This document shows, one piece after another, positions 58,647 to 64,000 of a stretch of DNA of 64,000 nt. The position numbers were made by a program, and so were the translations under genes. This stretch comes from Paenibacillus dendritiformis. Its GTDB lineage: Bacteria; Bacillota; Bacilli; Paenibacillales; Paenibacillaceae. The stretch lies in NCBI RefSeq assembly GCF_021654795.1, contig NZ_AP025344.1:310001-374000 (forward strand). The letters are read 5' to 3'. Numbering within the stretch: position 1 is the stretch's first letter; each line of letters opens with the position of its first letter. The notes under the pieces are model-generated. The model made no database searches. It was not told where the DNA came from and saw only the letters and a program-made list of their open reading frames with translations.

Positions 58647-59963
58647 ATGAAGACAATCGAACAAGGCGATCGCTCGAGCCGCCGCAGGGCCCGGGGATCG
58701 GCATGGAGCCGGATGCTTCTGGCGATGCGGGGACAGGGGCAGCCCTTCAGGCAGCCTGTCCGCCTCCTGCGGGCCGGCGTCCTAGTCGCCGGCGTCCTGC
58801 TGCTTGCTCCCGGCTGCGAGAAGAGCGAGCCAGTATCGGGAGAGGCCGCGTTTCATGCCGGGGAGCCTCTGGCGGAGGAGCGGGCGCATGATGCGCCTTG
58901 GATTGCCATGAAAAATATGGTTCGCATCAATACAAACGATCCGGTGAAGGCCGCGGTCTACGTATCGCGTACGGTGTGGCCGGCCGGCACGGATGATCAG
59001 CGGCCGAACGCCGTCGTGCTGGCCCCGAAGGAGGACTGGGCCGTTGCGATGGCGGCAGCGGATTTAATCCACTTCCCCAATAACGGGCCCTTGCTCTATC
59101 TCGATGCCGAAGGCATTCCCGAGGACACGCTGGCCGAGCTCAAGCGGCTGAAGCCTGTCGGCTCACCTGATAACAATGGCATTCAGGTCATTGTCGTCGG
59201 CAAGGTGAGTGATGATATCCTGAAGGAGCTTCGGGGGCTGGGCCTGAAGGTCGATGCGATTCCGGGCGACGATCCGGCCCGTGTGGCCTCGGCTATCGAC
59301 GCCTACTACACGCGCGTAAGCAAGGAGCAGCCGTCTTCGGTCATTATCGCTTCCAGCGAGGAGTCAGCCTACGCGATGCCGGCGGTCAACTGGATTGCCC
59401 ATATGCCGGAGCCGGTGCTCTATGTGTCCAAGCGAGGCATTCCGCAGGCGACCGCCGACGCCCTCGCCAAGCGGCGGCAGCGGGCCGTCATGTATGTGCT
59501 CGGCCCGAAGGAGGTCGTTCCGGAGGAAGTCGTGGAGCAATTGAAAGCATTCGGCAGAGTGGAGCGGATCGAAGCCGACCATCCGATCGATCTGGCGATC
59601 GCGTTCGCCAAGTACCATGATCCGAAGACTGGCTTCGGATGGGGAATGACGGCGCCCGGGCACAATTTCTCCTTCGTGCGTGAAGGAGATAAGGAACTGG
59701 CGGTCATTCAGGCTCCGTTCGCCCATCTGGGCAAGCACGCTCCGCTGCTCTGGACGAGCGGAGGCAAGGTCCCGCCGCAGGTAGAGGAGTATCTCGAAGC
59801 CGTTCGTCCCCGCTATAAGCAGACCCCTGTGGAAGGTCCGTTCAATGCGGCCTGGCTTACCGGAGCGGCGGAGACAGTGATGCCAAGCGTGCAGAGCGCC
59901 CTGGACGCGCTTCTGGAAATCGAGGCCCAGTCCGGCGCGGGACATGGCAGCCACGGCCATTAA
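58647..59963 (+). CDS. Lipoprotein with cell-wall-binding (CW_binding_2-like) repeats
   Basis: A 438-residue exported protein. The basic N-terminus of about 50 residues is followed by a hydrophobic segment and a lipobox-like LLLAPGC (Cys near 63). Three repeats of an alternating beta/alpha pattern follow: AVVLAPKEDWAVAMAAADLI (about 125-144) with GPLLYLDAEGIPEDTLAELK and IQVIVVGKVSDDILKELRGL; a second near SVIIASSEESAYAMPAVNWI; and a third less regular. This resembles the cell wall binding repeat 2 family. The C-terminus is GHGSHGH, possibly metal binding. AAGGAG lies about ten bases before the ATG at 58647. It is separated from cadA by a terminator. Function unknown. Confidence 0.7.
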   Translation: MKTIEQGDRSSRRRARGSAWSRMLLAMRGQGQPFRQPVRLLRAGVLVAGVLLLAPGCEKSEPVSGEAAFHAGEPLAEERAHDAPWIAMKNMVRINTNDPVKAAVYVSRTVWPAGTDDQRPNAVVLAPKEDWAVAMAAADLIHFPNNGPLLYLDAEGIPEDTLAELKRLKPVGSPDNNGIQVIVVGKVSDDILKELRGLGLKVDAIPGDDPARVASAIDAYYTRVSKEQPSSVIIASSEESAYAMPAVNWIAHMPEPVLYVSKRGIPQATADALAKRRQRAVMYVLGPKEVVPEEVVEQLKAFGRVERIEADHPIDLAIAFAKYHDPKTGFGWGMTAPGHNFSFVREGDKELAVIQAPFAHLGKHAPLLWTSGGKVPPQVEEYLEAVRPRYKQTPVEGPFNAAWLTGAAETVMPSVQSALDALLEIEAQSGAGHGSHGH

Positions 59964-59997
59964 GCCTCGGCTCGTTGCCGCTCCAAGCTGCACGCCA

Positions 59998-60039
59998 GGA
60001 TAAGAGCGCGGCGCGGACAATCCGCTCGCGCTCTTATCC
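59998..60039. terminator. Bidirectional terminator
   Basis: GGATAAGAGCGCG (59998-60010) is a perfect inverted repeat of CGCGCTCTTATCC (60027-60039), between the convergent lipoprotein and methyltransferase genes. The right arm ends one base before the methyltransferase stop codon. Confidence 0.72.
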
Positions 60040-60040
60040 T

Positions 60041-60820
60041 TCACCCGCGCTGCGGCTTATGCGCCGCGAACCGCAGCCTGACGTAGTCCAGGGTCCATCT
60101 GCCGTCCCTGTACAACGAAGGCCGGCACCGTTCCTTAACGAGGCGGAACAGGCGGCCCGACTCCTTCTCCCCCACGGCATGGGCGAAGGGCTTGGCGAAG
60201 CTCTCCAGCCAGTAATCCATTCCGGCATCGCCATCCGGAAGCGCGGTGGGCCGCTGGAAATGAACGGCCGCATCGGCGTGGAAGCCAGCCGCCTCCAACC
60301 GCGCGGCGTATTCCCCCAAAGAATAGAAATACCACGGATGGAAGGCGGAAGCCTCGATTTCGTATTCGGCCAGCAGCACCTCCTCGATAGCTGCCTCTAC
60401 CGTCCGGATATTTCCACGGCCGCCGAACTCCCCGACGAAGCGCCCTTCCGGCCTCAAGCATCGCCATACCTCGGCGAGTACCTGATCCGCCGCCTTCATC
60501 CAATGCAGCGCCGCGTTCGAGAAGACCGCATCGAACGCTTCAACCATCGCTTCAGGCAGCGGACTTTCGGCATCCGCGACAATGAACCGCAGCTCCGGGT
60601 ACTTGCTGCGCGCCCGGGCAACCATCGCCTCCGACTTGCCGATGCCGACCGCATGAGCGCCGCTCTCCCGGATGCGAGCCGTAAGCTCGCCGGTGCCGCA
60701 GCCGAGATCCAGCACCGCTTCCCCTGCTTGTGGCTGGAGCAGCCCAATCACATGTTCTCCATGGCCGGACACGAACCCCAACTTGCTGTCATATAGTTCA
60801 GGACGCCACTCGTCTGCCAT
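60041..60820 (-). CDS. Class I SAM-dependent methyltransferase
   Basis: A 259-residue soluble methyltransferase. The Rossmann SAM-binding motif I is VLDLGCGTGELTARI (about 36-50). Acidic loop and motif II: ADAESPLPEAMVEAFDAVFS, and motif III: NAALHWMKAADQVLAEVWRC LRPEGRF around 105-130. It resembles trans-aconitate or UbiE-like methyltransferases. The acceptor is unknown. I start it at ATG 60820, with AGGAG ten bases upstream; a GTG three codons earlier would touch the ribosome site. Convergent with the lipoprotein gene. Confidence 0.82.
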   Translation of the reverse strand: MADEWRPELYDSKLGFVSGHGEHVIGLLQPQAGEAVLDLGCGTGELTARIRESGAHAVGIGKSEAMVARARSKYPELRFIVADAESPLPEAMVEAFDAVFSNAALHWMKAADQVLAEVWRCLRPEGRFVGEFGGRGNIRTVEAAIEEVLLAEYEIEASAFHPWYFYSLGEYAARLEAAGFHADAAVHFQRPTALPDGDAGMDYWLESFAKPFAHAVGEKESGRLFRLVKERCRPSLYRDGRWTLDYVRLRFAAHKPQRG

Positions 60821-61057
60821 TACTCGCACACTCCTTTTCGGTTTCGGTATGCTTGATTATGGCACAGACCTTTTTTATTGATAAAATATATAAAACCTAT
60901 TATCTTTATAACTGAATATGATAACTTAAATTATTATGTTAACAAACAGTGACATACCTCACAGATTTAAAGAGAAATTTTTTAAAACAAATGGAAAATT
61001 GCCCGTATATCTATTACAGTTAAGAAAGGAAGAAACAAGTAGAAAAGGGTGAATCCA

Positions 61058-61786
61058 TTGGCAAAAACTACGAAACCACGCACGGCTTCAAGCTCGCGCA
61101 AAGGAAAAAAAGGGAATGATCGCGCCTTTTTGTTAATGATCCCCATTGCGATTGTCGTCTTGGGCGTTCTTATTTATGTCTTGAATCAGCAAGGGGAGAA
61201 AATGAAGCGGGAAGAGATGGCGAACCAGCCTCCGGTTGAGTTCAATCTTGAGGGACAGCCTACGCTTGGAAATGCCGATGCTCCCGTAACGATTGTGGAA
61301 TTCGGCGATTACAAATGCCCGGCCTGCAAAATTTGGAATGATACCATATACCCTCAAGTGAAAGCGGACTATATCGATACCGGCAAAGTGAAATTCACGT
61401 TTTTGAATAAGCTCGTGATTCCACGCTCCGAATTGGCGGCCGAGGCGGCCGAAGAGGTCTATCGCCAGCAGCCGGAAGCATTCTGGTCTTTCCATCACGA
61501 GCTGTACCGCGCGCAGCAGGACGAGAGGAAGGACTGGGCGACCGCGCCGTTCCTGGTCGATTTCGCCCAGCGCACGGTGCCGGATCTCGATTCGGCCCAG
61601 CTGGAAAAGGCGCTTCAGGATCGCACGATGCGGGATGAAGTGATGAAGGACGAGCAGCAAGCGGCTCAAGCCCAGGTCCACGGCACGCCGACGGTGTTCG
61701 TGGACGGCGTGGAGTTCAACGGCGATTATCTTGACTATGAAGGCCTCAAAGCAATGATCGATAAAGCTTTGGAGAAGGCGAAATAA
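61058..61786 (+). CDS. bdbD: Thiol-disulfide oxidoreductase BdbD (DsbA-like)
   Basis: A 242-residue membrane-anchored thioredoxin-fold oxidase acting outside the membrane. A basic N-terminus, one anchor helix AFLLMIPIAIVVLGVLIYVL (about 24-43), then the DsbA domain with active site CPAC in FGDYKCPACKIWND (about 88-101) and the cis-Pro loop VHGTPTVFVDG (about 208-218). It introduces disulfides and is reoxidised by BdbC, encoded 20 bases downstream. I take TTG 61058 (AAGGGTG six bases upstream); the GTG at 61049 lies within that ribosome site. Confidence 0.92.
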   Translation: MAKTTKPRTASSSRKGKKGNDRAFLLMIPIAIVVLGVLIYVLNQQGEKMKREEMANQPPVEFNLEGQPTLGNADAPVTIVEFGDYKCPACKIWNDTIYPQVKADYIDTGKVKFTFLNKLVIPRSELAAEAAEEVYRQQPEAFWSFHHELYRAQQDERKDWATAPFLVDFAQRTVPDLDSAQLEKALQDRTMRDEVMKDEQQAAQAQVHGTPTVFVDGVEFNGDYLDYEGLKAMIDKALEKAK

Positions 61787-61806
61787 GCGGAACTGGGGGA
61801 ACCGTT

Positions 61807-62229
61807 ATGTCGAGCATTCGACGATATGCTGTGCATCTTGCTTGGCTCGTCGCCGTCATCGCGACGGGCGGCAGCTTATATATGAGTGAAGTCCTGCTCT
61901 GGGAACCATGCAAGCTGTGCTGGGTACAGCGTATCTTCATGTATCCGCTTGTTCTGCTGCTGGGGATTGCCGCTTACCGCGGCGATCGGGGGATTTTCCG
62001 CTACGCCTTGCCGCTGTCGATCATCGGAGGCTCGGTGTCCATTTATCATTACATGGTGCAGAAAGTTCCTGGCATGGAGGAGATCTCGCCTTGCCGGACC
62101 GGCGTGCCTTGCGGCTCCGATTACCTTGATCTATTTGGCTGGGTTACCATTCCGTTGCTGGCTCTCGTTGCTTTTGTCTTGATTACGATCCTGTTGTTCA
62201 CCGCGAGTAAGGACGAATCCGAAGAGTAG
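61807..62229 (+). CDS. bdbC: Disulfide bond formation protein BdbC (DsbB-like)
   Basis: A 140-residue membrane quinone reductase with four helices (about 8-28, 42-59, 67-85, 110-132). Catalytic pairs are visible: [17 protein letters not shown] (CxxC, near residue 35-38) and SPCRTGVPC in the second loop (near 95-101). It reoxidises BdbD and passes electrons to quinone. Length and motifs fit the Bacillus BdbC type. It forms an operon with bdbD. Confidence 0.94.
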   Translation: MSSIRRYAVHLAWLVAVIATGGSLYMSEVLLWEPCKLCWVQRIFMYPLVLLLGIAAYRGDRGIFRYALPLSIIGGSVSIYHYMVQKVPGMEEISPCRTGVPCGSDYLDLFGWVTIPLLALVAFVLITILLFTASKDESEE

Positions 62230-62270
62230 AGACAAACCATACCGTTCATCAATCATGGGGAGATGACAAG

Positions 62271-63542
62271 ATGAAATTCGGATTTCAGACGAAAATGGTG
62301 TTGGGGTTGCTGATCGTATCGGCGGTCACGTATGCGACCAGCGGTTTTTTCATCTTTATTTTGAAGCCGGTCTTGGCGCCGGATATGAACGCCGTTGTCT
62401 ATGATGCCATTATTTTTGCGCTTGGCATCTTCTGGACATGCTTTCTCGGGTGGCTGGCCGCCCGCTACGTCGTCAACCCGCTGACCCAGTTGGCGAAGGC
62501 GGCTGACGAAGCGGCGCAGGGCAATCTGAACGTCGACATTCCGGACTATCGCTTCCATGATGAGATTCGCGTTCTCGCCGAATCGTTCGGAACGATGATC
62601 CGCAACCTGCGGAGCATGATTGCGGAGATTAAGCAGAGCGTGGAGATTACGACGCGGAATACGGAAATGCTCGGGGATGCGATGGCGTCGGCAGCCGCGC
62701 AGATTGAGCATATTTCAAGAACGGCGGAGGAAATGAACCGTGGGGCCGAGCAGCAGGCCGAATGGACGGCCGAATCGGCGGCGACGGTGGAACGGATCCA
62801 CGAGTCCGCGCTGGACGTGCAGCGCCAGGCAGGCAATACCGAGCGGATGACCTCTGATATGCTGGGAGCGCTGGCCGCCAGCGAGGAGATGCTCAAGTCG
62901 ATCATCGACGGCATGCTTCATGCCGCCGAATCCGGCCAAGCCTCCATTCAGACCGTGGAGCGACTGAATGATCAGGCTGCCCAGATTGGGGATATTTCCA
63001 TTGCCGTACGCGAGATCGCGGATCAGACGCATCTTCTGGCCTTGAATGCGTCAATCGAAGCGGCCCGTGCCGGGGAGCAGGGCGCCGGCTTCGCGGTTAT
63101 CGCCTCCCAGGTTCGCAAGCTGGCCGAACAGAGCGCCGAAGCCGTCGGCAGCATTAACGAGCGCATCGTACATATGCAGGCCCAGGTTGAAGAAGCGGTT
63201 CGGCTCATTACCGCCCAAGTGGAGATGGTCAGCGTCGAAGCGGGTAAAAAAGACGATGCCGCGGAAGCGCTTCACACGATTGCGGAAGTGACGCGGCGGG
63301 CATCCTCTTCGATGCGCGATATCGCATCGGCGGTCGGACGGCAGACCGAGCAATTTGCCGCTACCCTGGGACAGACGAAGCAGATGGCCGTCGTCGTGGG
63401 AGAGATGGCGTCAGGCACAAGGCAGGTGGCGAGCGCCACGCAGGAGCAGACCGCGATGATGCAGGAGATCGCCGCATCCTCGGAGGTGCTGCGGGAGCAG
63501 GCAGCGCGCTTGAAGAAGCAGACCGAAGTGTTCCGGGGCTGA
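62271..63542 (+). CDS. Methyl-accepting chemotaxis protein with almost no extracellular domain
   Basis: A 423-residue chemoreceptor. Two membrane helices (about 8-30 and 42-64) are separated by only about ten residues, so there is no sensor domain outside. A HAMP domain follows (about 60-112: [20 protein letters not shown]). The signalling hairpin (about 170-420) has its tip in [20 protein letters not shown], with [20 protein letters not shown]. It probably senses membrane or cytoplasmic state. GGGGAGATGACAAG precedes the ATG. It follows bdbC by 41 bases, but a functional link is not evident. Confidence 0.9.
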   Translation: MKFGFQTKMVLGLLIVSAVTYATSGFFIFILKPVLAPDMNAVVYDAIIFALGIFWTCFLGWLAARYVVNPLTQLAKAADEAAQGNLNVDIPDYRFHDEIRVLAESFGTMIRNLRSMIAEIKQSVEITTRNTEMLGDAMASAAAQIEHISRTAEEMNRGAEQQAEWTAESAATVERIHESALDVQRQAGNTERMTSDMLGALAASEEMLKSIIDGMLHAAESGQASIQTVERLNDQAAQIGDISIAVREIADQTHLLALNASIEAARAGEQGAGFAVIASQVRKLAEQSAEAVGSINERIVHMQAQVEEAVRLITAQVEMVSVEAGKKDDAAEALHTIAEVTRRASSSMRDIASAVGRQTEQFAATLGQTKQMAVVVGEMASGTRQVASATQEQTAMMQEIAASSEVLREQAARLKKQTEVFRG

Positions 63543-63578
63543 GCCGCAAGCCGCATGGAAGAACATGAAGATCGAACG

Positions 63579-63617
63579 AGACTTGCATCCGCCGTGAGCG
63601 GGGCAAGTCTTTTTTTG
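63579..63617 (+). terminator. Terminator of the chemoreceptor gene
   Basis: AGACTTGC (63579-63586) pairs with GCAAGTCT (63603-63610), followed by seven T. Confidence 0.88.
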
Positions 63618-63628
63618 CAACATTTGTG

Positions 63629-63654
63629 CATGCAGATGGTAAAAAAACTGCATG
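63629..63654 (+). promoter_or_regulatory. Inverted repeat upstream of the beta-galactosidase gene
   Basis: CATGCAG (63629-63635) and CTGCATG (63648-63654) have a 12-base A-rich spacer. The site lies about 100 bases before the gene, and could bind a regulator. A weak cre-like sequence (GAAAACCGCTATCA) follows near 63667. Both are tentative. Confidence 0.35.
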
Positions 63655-63751
63655 TTCATTTGCTCGAAAACCGCTATCATCAAGGTAAGATCTGCTGGAG
63701 ATCGAAGGAGCAGGCAGGATACAGGATGATATCGGCGAAGGAGAGAAGCCA

Positions 63752-64000
63752 ATGACAACGCTTTCTTATAACAAAGGGCAATTTACGATGGGAGACCGTC
63801 CCATTCAGCTTATTTCCGGCGCGATACATTATTTTCGCGTAGTGCCGGCCTATTGGGAGGATCGTCTGCGTAAAATCAAGGCGATGGGCTGCAACTGCAT
63901 CGAAACGTACGTAGCCTGGAATGTGCATGAGCCGCGCGAGGGCGAGTTTCATTTCGAAGGCATGGCGGATGTGGCGAACTTCATCCGCCTCGCGGGCGAG
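63752..64000 (+). CDS. GH35 beta-galactosidase, 5' part only
   Basis: The first 83 codons are in the window and stay open to its end. The protein begins MTTLSYNKGQFTMGDRPIQL, continues SGAIHYFRVVPAYWEDRLRK, MGCNCIETYVAWNVHEPREG and EFHFEGMADVANFIRLAGE. The ISGAIHYFR and TYVAWNVHEP segments are diagnostic of family 35 beta-galactosidases. AAGGAGAG lies seven to eight bases before the ATG. The catalytic Glu residues would be further on. No signal peptide, so probably intracellular. Confidence 0.9.
   Translation, partial: MTTLSYNKGQFTMGDRPIQLISGAIHYFRVVPAYWEDRLRKIKAMGCNCIETYVAWNVHEPREGEFHFEGMADVANFIRLAGE

Overview
The window reads as chromosomal DNA of an endospore-forming, Gram-positive, moderately high-GC member of the Paenibacillus group. 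This is inferred from two complete GerA/GerB/GerC germinant-receptor operons, a Tlp-type small acid-soluble spore protein, Spo0M, a YhcN/YlaJ-type spore lipoprotein, a YheC/YheD coat-associated protein, a caa3 oxidase operon in Bacillus order, lipoprotein substrate-binding proteins, strong AGGAGG ribosome sites and many rho-independent terminators. I see no rRNA, tRNA, CRISPR array, prophage or insertion sequence.

Layout. 1-2.5 kb: tail of a sugar ABC importer (permease, binding lipoprotein, upstream cre site). 2.5-3.3 kb: a repeat-rich gene-free stretch. 3.3-16.8 kb: mostly single genes: cystine symporter, YheC/D protein with an enormous Gln/Val tail, VanY-like carboxypeptidase, Tlp, small (p)ppGpp synthetase, zinc-ribbon protein, TrmB regulator, MscL, lipid kinase, Spo0M, MFS exporter. 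16.9-23.7 kb: YhcN-like lipoprotein, then ctaCDEFG plus a DUF420 (CtaM-like) gene. 23.8-28.3 kb: a GntR-controlled ABC operon with an operator palindrome over its promoter, followed by NatAB. 28.4-31.3 kb: relic of a tyrosine phosphatase and a secreted cyclic-nucleotide phosphodiesterase. 31.4-35.2 kb and 44.2-48.2 kb: the two germinant-receptor operons. They flank a maltodextrin locus (35.4-44.1 kb) made of neopullulanase, binding protein, two permeases, lipoprotein alpha-amylase and LacI regulator. 48.4-53 kb: SWIM-domain protein overlapping a Snf2 helicase. 53-55.4 kb: another repeat-rich stretch, a divergent SRAP protein and an alkyladenine DNA glycosylase. 55.6-60 kb: cadC-cadA metal efflux and a cell-wall-binding-repeat lipoprotein. 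60-64 kb: methyltransferase, bdbDC, chemotaxis receptor and the start of a GH35 beta-galactosidase.

How the genes work together. The maltodextrin cluster is a full uptake route: surface amylase cuts polymer, the binding protein and permeases import oligomers, and cytoplasmic neopullulanase hydrolyses them. Neither sugar importer has its own ATPase here, so a shared MsmX-type ATPase elsewhere is implied. The cta genes form one respiratory terminal oxidase with its assembly factors. CadC/CadA is a self-regulated divalent-metal export pair with CadC-type operators in its promoter.

The most unusual signals are non-coding or in degenerate coding. Two intergenic elements 50 kb apart (about 2881-3070 and 53057-53246) each carry four TGCA..TGCAG-like modules at identical spacings of 51, 61 and 50 bases, although the sequence between modules is poorly conserved. 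An array of about 20 degenerate 10-11 bp units centred on GCTCTAA lies at 2640-2853. The SRAP protein has lost three of its four canonical active-site residues. The phosphatase remnant lacks its P-loop.
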